Source: Bog-532 sp963732345
GTDB lineage: Bacteria; Actinomycetota; Actinomycetes; Streptosporangiales; Streptosporangiaceae
Assembly (NCBI GenBank): GCA_963732345.1
Contig: CAVSZI010000003.1
Span: 62,001-126,000, forward strand
Direction: 5' to 3'
DNA length: 64,000 bases
The notes under the pieces are model-generated. The model searched no databases. It had not been told where the DNA came from and was given only the letters and a program-made list of their open reading frames with translations. Shown here piece by piece: positions 32,612 to 40,620 of the stretch (position 1 is the first letter of the stretch; every line of letters starts with the position of its first letter). Made by a program: the position numbers and the translations under genes.

Positions 32612-32903
32612 GCCGCACCCCGGACGGTAACCGTGACGGTGACGCCGGCCGCTCGTGATCCTCGACGTGCGCATTGGCGAGCACCAGCGTGACCCGGGAA
32701 GCGCGATAGTGGTGCCCGCACAGCCACAGATCCACCGGGCGCGTCTGGCCGTCCCTCGGCGGGATCGTCACCCTGAACCTCGGTTTCGCCGGGCAGCAGC
32801 ACGCCCGGCCTGGAGTGGTCTGGCTCGCCGGCGGGGACGGCGATGAGCTGCCCTCGCTCTCGCCGCGCTGGCGGGCGGTGCCCGCTGGATGTCCGTAGGC
32901 CAT
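32421..32903 (-). CDS. DUF7455-like small Cys/His protein with read-through tail
   Basis: The central part reads CCCPAKPRFRVTIPPRDG, then RPVDLWLCGHHYRASRVTLV LANAHVE. This resembles the short actinobacterial DUF7455-type proteins, which carry two Cys and CGHH as a probable zinc site and are about 70 residues long. Here the frame continues for another 80 low-complexity codons antisense to the adenosine-specific kinase gene; the original stop was probably lost. The ATG at 32903 lacks a strong ribosome binding site. Only residues about 30-95 are credible coding sequence. Confidence 0.45.
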   Translation of the reverse strand: MAYGHPAGTARQRGESEGSSSPSPPASQTTPGRACCCPAKPRFRVTIPPRDGQTRPVDLWLCGHHYRASRVTLVLANAHVEDHERPASPSRLPSGVRLRACSPVPAANGAARPRRHPSPRRPGAGHQLLRRHRGQHRRWRPGFLPGWPWHRTPRTPPARP

Positions 32904-32954
32904 CCGTCAAGGATCCATTGGCCGTGAGCCGGCCAGGAGGGACTATGGCACCCG

Positions 32955-33278
32955 ATGGCTGCGGCCAAGGTCCCGTCCCTCCGGGACCGCTGGGACCATA
33001 GGGACGTGCGAGCCAGCCAGACCGCCCTGGGGCGCCGCCGTCGGCGGGTCGGTGCCTGCCTGTCGCTGGCCGTGCACTGCGCCCGCCAGGCGGGCGGGAG
33101 CGCGCCTGATCTGATCGGGGATGCCGCTCTGGCGCTCGATACGCAGACGCTGTTCGGCGGTTTCCGGATCCGGCCGGGCGTCGGCGTCCAGGTCGGGCAC
33201 CAGACCGTGCTCGTCCGCTGGACCGCGGAAGGGCTGGTGCCCGCCCGCGCCGGGTACCCGGGCGCTGCGCCAGCCTGA
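32955..33278 (+). CDS. Hypothetical ORF, uncertain
   Basis: A 107-codon frame (MAAAKVPSLRDRWDHRDVRA ... QTLFGGFRIRPGVG) has no recognised domain. A strong ribosome binding site (AGGAGGGA) actually precedes a different ATG, at 32945, whose frame stops after 18 codons. A frameshift that separates the start from this frame is one explanation; chance is another. Confidence 0.2.
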   Translation: MAAAKVPSLRDRWDHRDVRASQTALGRRRRRVGACLSLAVHCARQAGGSAPDLIGDAALALDTQTLFGGFRIRPGVGVQVGHQTVLVRWTAEGLVPARAGYPGAAPA

Positions 33279-33290
33279 TCCGCGGCTGGG

Positions 33291-33491
33291 TCAGCCTGCC
33301 TGTGGAGCAGGGCGGTGCTCGACCAGGGTGCCGGAGGCCGGCATGAATATGGTCTCGTGGCCGTCTATCCACCGCACCAGATAAGGGGGCGCGCCATCGG
33401 CGCCATGAACCTCGGTGACGACACCTTCCCGGTCTCCGTCGCCCGTGTGACGGCCCCTGACCACGATCTTGTCTCCCACTTCTGCGCGCAT
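33291..33491 (-). CDS. DUF1918 domain protein
   Basis: The start ATG at 33491 has AAGGAGGG just upstream. The 66-residue protein is one DUF1918 domain: MRAEVGDKIVVRGRHTGDGD, REGVVTEVHGADGAPPYLVR W, then DGHETIFMPASGTLVEH. It is a small SH3-like barrel common in actinobacteria, of unknown function. It is monocistronic. Confidence 0.88.
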   Translation of the reverse strand: MRAEVGDKIVVRGRHTGDGDREGVVTEVHGADGAPPYLVRWIDGHETIFMPASGTLVEHRPAPQAG

Positions 33492-34149
33492 CTCTTCCCT
33501 CCTTATCATCGATGCCGTCAGCCTGACCGACGCGCGGATGGTCAAACAGGGCCAAAGGTCCGGACGGGCAGGGCGTCCAGCTGGCTGAGCGCGCCCGACG
33601 TCCCCTTGCGAAGACGCAGCACCAGTCCGGGCCTGAGCTCCCCGCGGGCGCTGAGGAGCCCGGGCCCCGCCCGCGATCGCGGCCAGCACGGCGTCATTGA
33701 CCGTTCCGCCGTACGCGCGGTCCCAGTGCCAAACAAAAGAGCCGCGCTGTCTCCTGGAGCATCGTCTTTACCGGGACTTCACACCTATCACGGCGGGGCC
33801 GTAATGTCGCCTATCTGCCGGGGGCGCCCGCCGGGAGCCGGGGACGCGAATCAATACCGACCGCGAATACATCGTTGTCATGAATTGGGCTTGGTGACCC
33901 CTGCAAACAAGTCGGGAATTTTCGGCCAAAGCGCTATCTGACGCCATATGACCGCTATGATCTCGCGAGTGATCAGCGACCTGTGGCGGCCGGCGAGGGC
34001 CGCGGTACGCACGGAGCCGGCCTGGCTGGTTCCGCGGTGCGCAAGCGGGCCGCTGCTCATGTCCGTATGCCCGCAGGCCTCTTCCTGGATTAACTGAGGT
34101 CTTCGCCCGACCGGCGGGCGGCAATCGGGCCGACCTGATAGGAGAACAG
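33492..34149. other. Gene-free region before the APC permease
   Basis: No frame in these about 660 nt shows motifs. The part 33840-33960 is less GC-rich (AATACCGACCGCGAATACATCG) and may contain the permease promoter. Nothing else stands out. Confidence 0.4.
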
Positions 34150-35604
34150 ATGGCGGATCTCTCTTCGGCCGCTGTGACCGACCCGCCACGGTCGCACGCA
34201 GCCCGGCTCGAGCCTGACGCGATCGGTGTCGCGCAGGACACGGTCATCGGCATGGCGTCGTCCGCGCCGGCCGCCACGGTCGGGCTGTCACTCGCCGCCC
34301 TGGCCGTGGCGACCGCGTACGGCAGTGGTCCGGTCCTCATCCTGACCGCGATCCCCATGCTGATCATCGCCAACTCGTACCGCCGGCTGAATCTGTGGAA
34401 CGCCAACTGCGGTGCGTCCTTCGAGTGGGTGGGCCGGGCGATCAACCCGTATCTCGGCTTCCTGACCGGCTGGCTGATGGTGGCCGCGTACATCATCGGT
34501 ACGGTCGCCGAGGTCCTGCTGCTTGGTCCCTCGGTCCTGGCCGTCTTCGGCTCCAGTTCGACCAGTACCACGGCCTACGTTCTGATCGGCGTCCTCATGG
34601 TCCTCATCATGCTGGTAATCGCCGTCGTCGGCATCCGGATGACCGCGCGAGTCCAGGTCAGCATGGCGGCGGTCGAGTACCTGATCCTGATCGGGCTGGC
34701 CATCGCGGGGATCGTCTATGTGGCGAGCGGCCATCCCGGCGTCGTCCATTTTTCCGCCGCATGGCTGAGCCCCAGCGGCATCGGCGGTAAGGGCAGCGCG
34801 GTCGCGGGCTTCCTGGTCGCCGTCTTCATCTACGGTGGCTGGGACGGCACCCTGTACGTCAACGAAGAGGTGAAGCACCGGCGCGTGAACCCCGGCCGGG
34901 CCGCCATGTGGGCCGTCGGCCTGCTGGCGATCATGTACACGCTGGCCCAGGTGGGCTTCCAGGGGGTGCTGTCGCCGGCCAAGCTCGCGGCCGCCGCGCA
35001 GAACGGCACCGCACTCGTTGATGTCGCCAACGCGCTGGGCGGCGGATTCTGGGCCAAGGTCATGGCCCTGTCCATCGCACTGTCGGTCATCGCCACTACC
35101 GGCACCGGTATCGTGCTCACCTCGCGGATCGTCTACGGGATGGCCAGTTACCGGGTCCTGCCCCAGTTCCTCGCCAATGTGTCCCGCCGGTTTTCCACCC
35201 CCGTCTCGGCCAGCATCATCGTGGGCGTGCTCATCGCGGTGCTGAGCACGATCTACTTCCTGGCCACCACGGTCCAGAACGCGTTCACCGACGTGATCAA
35301 CGTGACCGGCCTGCTGTTCTCGATCTTCTACATCCTCACCGCGGTCACCCTCATCGTCTACTACCGGCGGCGCCTGACCGCGAACGTGTGGGACGCCGTG
35401 GCACTGGGGGTGCTCCCGCTCGCTGCGGCCGGCTTCCTCGGCTGGATTCTGGTCAAGTCGCTGCTGGCCGCGCCCGCGGCGGAGCTGTGGTCGCTGGCCG
35501 GCATCATCATCGCCGGCCTGATCCTGATGGTGATCGCGCGCACGGTGCTCCGGTCGTCGTTCTTCCAGATTCAGCGCGAGAGCGCGCCCGGCCAGCGGCA
35601 CTGA
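34150..35604 (+). CDS. APC superfamily amino-acid/polyamine permease
   Basis: The 484-residue protein starts at the ATG at 34150 with AGGAG upstream. It has about 12 membrane helices. The first unwound helix motif region reads GMASSAPAATVGLSLAALA. It contains ANCGASFEWVGRAINPYLGF LTGW, the conserved segment of the AmAT group, and VFIYGGWDGTLYVNEEVKHR in helix 6, where APC proteins bind substrate. It should import an amino acid or amine by proton symport. There is no neighbouring catabolic gene to identify the substrate. The end of the gene lies in a 37-bp tandem repeat. Confidence 0.9.
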   Translation: MADLSSAAVTDPPRSHAARLEPDAIGVAQDTVIGMASSAPAATVGLSLAALAVATAYGSGPVLILTAIPMLIIANSYRRLNLWNANCGASFEWVGRAINPYLGFLTGWLMVAAYIIGTVAEVLLLGPSVLAVFGSSSTSTTAYVLIGVLMVLIMLVIAVVGIRMTARVQVSMAAVEYLILIGLAIAGIVYVASGHPGVVHFSAAWLSPSGIGGKGSAVAGFLVAVFIYGGWDGTLYVNEEVKHRRVNPGRAAMWAVGLLAIMYTLAQVGFQGVLSPAKLAAAAQNGTALVDVANALGGGFWAKVMALSIALSVIATTGTGIVLTSRIVYGMASYRVLPQFLANVSRRFSTPVSASIIVGVLIAVLSTIYFLATTVQNAFTDVINVTGLLFSIFYILTAVTLIVYYRRRLTANVWDAVALGVLPLAAAGFLGWILVKSLLAAPAAELWSLAGIIIAGLILMVIARTVLRSSFFQIQRESAPGQRH

Positions 35605-35700
35605 GGCGTCTCGCCCGCAGCGGGCCAGCCAGCGGCACTGAGGCGTCTCGCCCGCAGCGGGCCAGCCAGCGGCACGAAGACGGCTGGCCCGCAGCGGGAG
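35592..35700. repeat. Three 37-bp tandem units containing hairpins, at the end of the permease gene
   Basis: Units start at 35592, 35629 and 35666 with period 37; the first two are identical, the third has drifted after about 10 bases. Each contains GCCCGCAGCGGGC, a 6-bp-stem palindrome. The first unit includes the permease stop codon. Serial duplication of a terminator is the simplest reading. Confidence 0.8.
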
Positions 35701-35735
35701 CTTCCGGCCGGGGTGACCCGGCGCGGCGGCAGCCG

Positions 35736-36443
35736 TCAGCGGAGCGTCCGGGCCGGCCTGGCCTCCCATGAGGTCCACAGGGGCCGGTAGCCCTGCCGGC
35801 TCCAGAACGGCCCGGACAGCGGGTTGACCTGCTCATAATGCAGCAGCGTGACCGCGACGCCGGCCGCGTCGGCCTTCTGGTGCAGCTGCCCGACCAGGGT
35901 CGGCCCTGCGCCCTGACCGCGGTCATCCGGCTGGACGTACATCAGTTCCAGGTAGGCCACGGGAGAGACGCCGGTCATCGATGCGATCCAGCTGGCGGCC
36001 GCCGGCGGCTCGGCGTGCAGCATCGCGACCGGGTGGCCTTCGTCTTCGGCGAGCCACGTCCACGCGCCCGGCTGGGCGAGCAGCGCCGAAGCGCCCCCCC
36101 GCAGGGCTTCCGCCGACCACGGCCGCTCGATCACGGTGCCGAAATGGGCGTCGAACCGGATCGTCGCCATGCCCAGGCCAACGACCGCGGGGCCGGCCGT
36201 GTGCGCGGTCAGGCGGAACCTGCTGGCCGCACCCCAGGTCAGCTCCATCGAGCCGGGGCCCTCGTGCCAGTGCTCGCAGAAGCCGATGGCGGCCGGCTGG
36301 CCGTCCGGGCCCGTGACGGACAGCTCGGCGCCGCATCCCCCGGACGGGGCGCTGGGCGCCGGCAGAAGAGGGTCAATCGCCCGCCAGCGGCGCGTGACAG
36401 CGGCCGTGACGCCGCCCGTGTCGTTCCTGGTGACCGTCGGCAT
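35736..36443 (-). CDS. GNAT family N-acetyltransferase
   Basis: The 235-residue protein has a poorly conserved N-terminal half and a C-terminal GNAT core. LELMYVQPDDRGQGAGPTLV contains the acetyl-CoA pyrophosphate loop Q/RxxGxG/A, followed by GVAVTLLHYEQVNPLSGPFW SRQGYRPLW, the last strand with the typical N-x-x-x-x-F-W...G-Y/F. The N-terminal half (ATIRFDAHFGTVIERPW) may be a degenerate second GNAT fold. The substrate is unknown. It is monocistronic, with no partner genes. Confidence 0.82.
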   Translation of the reverse strand: MPTVTRNDTGGVTAAVTRRWRAIDPLLPAPSAPSGGCGAELSVTGPDGQPAAIGFCEHWHEGPGSMELTWGAASRFRLTAHTAGPAVVGLGMATIRFDAHFGTVIERPWSAEALRGGASALLAQPGAWTWLAEDEGHPVAMLHAEPPAAASWIASMTGVSPVAYLELMYVQPDDRGQGAGPTLVGQLHQKADAAGVAVTLLHYEQVNPLSGPFWSRQGYRPLWTSWEARPARTLR

Positions 36444-36456
36444 TCGCTTCCTCCGC

Positions 36457-38742
36457 TTAGGGCAGTGGGCTCAGGCGGTGGGACAGGGCTGGCCGGGTTG
36501 CAGTCCCGTACCGCGGGAAACGAGCCCGGGCCGGCTTTAATTCGGCGCCGATGTCGGCCAGGCTGGCCTGGGCCTGGCTGGTCAGCCGGTCGCCCGGCGG
36601 CAGCACCCGCTCGCAGCGCTCCGCGGTGTCGCGCAGCAGCGTTCTCGCGTCGCCCAGCCGGCCTACGTCGTAGTAGGCCAGGGCCAGGCGCACGCGGATG
36701 TTCAGGGTATCCGGGTGATCAGCGCCCAGCACCCGCTCATAGCCGGACCGGGCCTGCTCGTAGGAGTGCACCGCGGCGGCCATCTTGCCGGCCGTGTGAT
36801 AACTCGAGCCCAGCTTGCCGTGGATGGCGAGGGTATCCAGGTGATCGGGCCCGAGGGCACGTTGACGCCCGGCCAGGACCTTCTTATAGGCCGATATCGC
36901 GTCCTTCGAGCGGCCGTCGGCCTGCGAGGCGTCGCCCAGGCCCTGGCGTGTCGTCAGGGCCTCCGGATGCCGGGGGCCCTGTACCCGCTCGCGGCCGGCC
37001 AGGGTGCGCCGGTACAGGCCGGCCGCCTCCGCCGGACGGCCCACGGCCAGGTAGGCGGCGGCGAGCTCATCACGCGCGCCGAGGGTGTCAATATGGTCCG
37101 GCCCGTACAGGCGCTCGTAGTCGTTGGCCACCTGGTCCAGCACGGTGACCGCCTCCGGGAGCTGGCCCGCGGCGACGAGGGCGTGCCCGAGGTCCCGCCG
37201 GGCCGTGAGCACGTCGCGGTGATCAGAACCGAGGGTACGGGCCCGGCGGTCCACCACCCACTGGACCCACCGGACGGCGTCGGCGGTGCGCCCCGCCGCC
37301 AGGTAGGCGCCGGTCAGCCGCTGGACAGCGGCCATGGTGTGCGGATGGTCGGCGCCGAGGAGCCGTTCACTGACCGAGGCGAGGTGGTGCCAGTAATCGG
37401 CGGCCGGGCCGGTCAGCCGCGCGTTATCCAGGCTCTGCCCGGCCCGCTGGAGGACCGGATGGCAGCCGCCCGCCCACAGCAGGTCCCCGGCGGCCTGCGA
37501 GAGGCTGGCGGTGCAGGAGCGGAAACTCTCCGTGAGCCACCCGGGCTGCTCTTCCTCCGGCCATGCCTCGGCCAGCGCGTCGGCGGCTGATCGTGCGGCA
37601 TGCTCCAGCATCCCCTCCGGCATCATCGTCCGCAGCGCGGACTGCAGCACCGGGCTCATCCGGACCATCGGGGGCGCCGTCGTCCGGTCGATGGTCAGCA
37701 GTCCGGCCCGTTCCAGCACGAGCAGGGCCCGGCCGGCACTCTCCCGGTCCGGCCGGCTGCCGGGGCGGTGACCCGCCAGGTAGCCACAGGCCGCGGGGGC
37801 CGACAGAACCACGGCGGGAATGCCATGGCCGTCCAGGAGCGCGATCAGCGCCAGCAGGGACTGAGCGGCCACCTCCGGTGACAGCCAGTCGGCCTGCTCG
37901 AAACAGAATGTCCAGGTGACGGCGGCGGCCGGCAGCGGACCGGTGGACGGGTCCGTCATCTGCCCCCGCCTGCGGACGAACGCATCCTGGTAATCGCGGC
38001 ACGTCCATGCCGAGCTCGTGATCACCGCGCAGGCCTGGGCCAGTGCCATCGGCTCGCAGCACAGGTCCTTGACCAGGTCGATCGCGCCGAGACGCCGGTC
38101 GGGGTCAGCGCTGAGACGGCCCATCAGGTAGTTGAGGGCCTCCCGGTGGCTGAACAGCCCGACCGGCAGAGTCTGCGTCCCGCCCGGCATGGCCGCCGAG
38201 TCAGCGGTGGTGACCAGGACCCGGCCCGCTGGGCCGTTCGGCCAGAGCCCGCGCAGATCCGCCGTGCCGGACAGATCGTCGAGGACGAGGAGCCAGGGCC
38301 TGCCGGTCTCGTTGAGCCAGCCGACAAAGCGGGCCGCGACCGATTCGGCGTTCCCGGCGGGAATGGTCCCGGAAGTAGCGGCGGCCGCCTCGCTGTAGGC
38401 GGCCAGCACCGACGTCCGGCTCGTGGCGACCGCCCAGACCAGCAACTCGACGCTCCGGGACTGCCGCAGCGACTCGGCGGCGGCGACGGCGAGCTGTGTC
38501 TTACCGGACACTCTCAGCCAGTCCGGGAGGGCAGGGTCGGCGGGGCCGTCACGCCCGCCGGGCACCAGCGCGACCGTCGCGCCCGGAACCAGCGCCGTCC
38601 CCAGGCCGGGCGCGGACTCGGGGCGGGGGCTGAACTCGTTGGCCCGGGCGGGCATCGCCCCCACCCGGACCGGCCAATGAACCTCGGCACGTGGCGGAGC
38701 CGTCAGCTCTGCGGCCGGACTGTCCGAGGTCATGCCGTACAT
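36457..38742 (-). CDS. STAND-type NTPase with kinesin-light-chain-like TPR repeats
   Basis: The 761-residue protein starts at the ATG at 38742 (upstream codons are low-complexity). An NB-ARC-like domain has SGKTQLAVAAAESL (Lys81) as P-loop, but the first Gly of GxxxxGK is replaced. It is followed by Walker B LLVLDD (Asp155) and RVLVTTADSAAMPGG (sensor-like). A winged-helix region comes next, then from about residue 470 six TPR units of 42 residues with the signature LG.DHPDTL...LA. Such STAND proteins act as signalling switches; the TPR part would sense or bind a partner. There is no effector domain and no defence gene nearby. Confidence 0.85.
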   Translation of the reverse strand: MYGMTSDSPAAELTAPPRAEVHWPVRVGAMPARANEFSPRPESAPGLGTALVPGATVALVPGGRDGPADPALPDWLRVSGKTQLAVAAAESLRQSRSVELLVWAVATSRTSVLAAYSEAAAATSGTIPAGNAESVAARFVGWLNETGRPWLLVLDDLSGTADLRGLWPNGPAGRVLVTTADSAAMPGGTQTLPVGLFSHREALNYLMGRLSADPDRRLGAIDLVKDLCCEPMALAQACAVITSSAWTCRDYQDAFVRRRGQMTDPSTGPLPAAAVTWTFCFEQADWLSPEVAAQSLLALIALLDGHGIPAVVLSAPAACGYLAGHRPGSRPDRESAGRALLVLERAGLLTIDRTTAPPMVRMSPVLQSALRTMMPEGMLEHAARSAADALAEAWPEEEQPGWLTESFRSCTASLSQAAGDLLWAGGCHPVLQRAGQSLDNARLTGPAADYWHHLASVSERLLGADHPHTMAAVQRLTGAYLAAGRTADAVRWVQWVVDRRARTLGSDHRDVLTARRDLGHALVAAGQLPEAVTVLDQVANDYERLYGPDHIDTLGARDELAAAYLAVGRPAEAAGLYRRTLAGRERVQGPRHPEALTTRQGLGDASQADGRSKDAISAYKKVLAGRQRALGPDHLDTLAIHGKLGSSYHTAGKMAAAVHSYEQARSGYERVLGADHPDTLNIRVRLALAYYDVGRLGDARTLLRDTAERCERVLPPGDRLTSQAQASLADIGAELKPARARFPRYGTATRPALSHRLSPLP

Positions 38743-39437
38743 CGCCTTTCGCGCCGTGAGCGCGTTCGCGCGCGCTCCGTTCCCGCACCGTATCCCCCCC
38801 GGACATCGTGCACCAAGATCATGGCCGCTGGGCGCCGCGGCATCGCCGGCCGTCGCGATGGCCGGACCGGAGACCTTTCCGGTAACTGATCCGGCGGAAT
38901 CCGCGCCACCCGGGGCACGCGGGCCGCGCCGTATCGGGACCGGGGCGCCGTCCAGCGTCGCCCGCGCGCGAAGGCTTCCCCTCTTGGTACCTCTGTTCCC
39001 GTGCAAGGTATAAGGCCGCCCGCCGGGCTGGCAACGGATCGTCAGAAAAGGGGCCGAAAGTCACGAAATGCGGGTGCGGAAAGTCGTTAATTTGTTTCAC
39101 CTGGCTGCCGCTTCTCGTGATGGCCGCGTGCGTAAAGACGGTGCCGTAACGGACGTCCCGGCAAGACCTCCCGGCTAATCCCCCGATTGCGTCATTCCCG
39201 GGAAAAGGGGCATCGAGAAGTATCGGGTGCCGCGCAACGGCGGGCGATTGGACGGGCCAGGGCGGAGAAGGCCAGCCAGGGTCACCTCTCGTGAGCCGCC
39301 GGGGTCGTGCCCGCCGGTGCGCGGCGGGCCCGCTCTATAACCCGCGCGACCACACGCCGCTGGTCACCCTGCTGCGCGCGGCGACGGTACAGCTTGATCC
39401 CTCGGCGTCGCTCGTCGAGCCGGCGGGGGATCTGACC
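38743..39437. other. Gene-free region upstream of the STAND gene
   Basis: About 700 nt without a gene. It includes a less GC-rich part (39040-39120, GTTAATTTGTTTCACC) likely to contain the promoter for the minus-strand STAND gene. A single half-site resembling parS (GTTTCAC) is not a full parS. Confidence 0.4.
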
Positions 39438-40025
39438 TCAGTTGGGCATGCGCTCGAAGACGTAAAGGTGATTCAGGCCGAGCTGAAATGTGCGGTGCTT
39501 GTGCCGGCGCCACGACGGCGCGGTGAAGATATTGTCCAGGTCGGCTGGCCGGAACCCGTGGTGCTGGTGCGCCTCGATGCCGGCGATCAGGCGCAGCCGC
39601 ATGAGAACATGCAGGATCATGTCCACCGTCGGCGCCGGTACCGTGATGATCACGCGGCCCTTCGGGGCCATCAGCTGAGCCAGCACCTTGGCCCAGGTCG
39701 CCAGGTCGGGCTCAGGAACGTGCTCGACAACGGCCAGCGCGGTGGCCGCGTCGAAGGTCCCGTCCGCGAGCGTGGGCAGGTCGACGGGGAAGAACCCCTT
39801 CACCAGCGTCACTCCGGGCAGTGCGGACGCCTCGATCAGCTCCGGGTCGATGCCGACCCCGGTCGCCCCGGTGAGACGGAAGACCGTCCCGTCGTGTGTC
39901 CCGATGTCCAGCAGCCGGGGGGCCTGCGGCAGCTCGCCCAGCGCCATCCGGACCCGCCACCGCTGCAGCAGTTGGTCCAGCCAGGTCATCCGGGGGGCGG
40001 GCGCGGGCCGATGTAGGTCAGTCAC
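39438..40025 (-). CDS. Class I SAM-dependent methyltransferase
   Basis: The 195-residue protein contains motif I LLDIGTHDGTVFRLTGATGV GIDPE, then LVKGFFPVDLPTL, TALAVVEHVPEPDLATWAKV (the motif IV region) and GRVIITVPAPTVD (motif V). The C-terminal part (HHGFRPADLDNIF) is shared with methyltransferases that follow the ubiE/COQ5-like fold. Motif I has His-Asp in place of the usual GxG, an unusual but seen variant. The substrate is unknown and it has no operon partner. Confidence 0.85.
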   Translation of the reverse strand: MTDLHRPAPAPRMTWLDQLLQRWRVRMALGELPQAPRLLDIGTHDGTVFRLTGATGVGIDPELIEASALPGVTLVKGFFPVDLPTLADGTFDAATALAVVEHVPEPDLATWAKVLAQLMAPKGRVIITVPAPTVDMILHVLMRLRLIAGIEAHQHHGFRPADLDNIFTAPSWRRHKHRTFQLGLNHLYVFERMPN

Positions 40026-40223
40026 TGACGACGCACGCAGAGTTCATGGCAGGCCTTCCGGAACTTCTGAGTCAGGACACGCTGATCCGATCACTGCGGG
40101 GCCCCCTCGGGGCCCGCGCTGGTGATCAGATCCAAGAGTCCGCCGTAAAGTATCACAGGCCTTGCCCGTGTTCGAAATAACCGACACGCAGGGCGGCCCT
40201 CTCTGGCGCGCCAATCGCCTACG

Positions 40224-40433
40224 GTGCGGCTGCCCGGGCTGAGTGCGCAACTGGAAGCATGGCACGCCCGCTCGGGTACGTCCGCGCTGCCGCCGGCCAC
40301 TCTCCTGCGCGCCCTGCAGGCCTGGACTCGCCTGCATGGCGTGCTCAGCCTGGAACTGCACGGCCACCTCACCGCCACCGGGATCGACCCGGCCCTGCTC
40401 TACCAGGCGGAGGTGGACCTCCTCGCCGGTTAG
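40224..40433 (+). pseudogene. C-terminal fragment of a TetR/AcrR regulator (WHG domain)
   Basis: The frame reads LPGLSAQLEAWHARSGTSAL, LLRALQAWTRLHGVLSLELH and GHLTATGIDPALLYQAEVDL, ending at a TAG at 40433. W..LHG..SLEL.G is the WHG signature of the ligand-binding end of a TetR subfamily. No helix-turn-helix or start codon lies upstream, so about two thirds of the gene are gone. Confidence 0.65.
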
Positions 40434-40620
40434 CAGCGTCAGTGCACGGGACCGAAGACGGTCCCGGAGGACGCCTGGTGCCGACGGACGGTGTCGCCGA
40501 CGTGTACATCTGCCAGCCCTGGGCGACTGGCCCGCGTTCTGGCCCGCGTTTTTGCCGTTACGGCCCTTCCGGCCCGCTGCCGGGGTGACCACCATGTACC
40601 TCCCGAAGATACCTGGAACG

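Noticed and set aside
35592..35700. CRISPR array
   Set aside because: The units are contiguous 37-bp tandem repeats with no spacers and no cas genes.
34288..35778. 496-codon minus-strand frame opposite the APC permease
   Set aside because: Asp/Gly/His-rich antisense of membrane helices with no motifs.
39095..39110. parS partition site
   Set aside because: Only the half-site GTTTCAC is present; the second half is not complementary.
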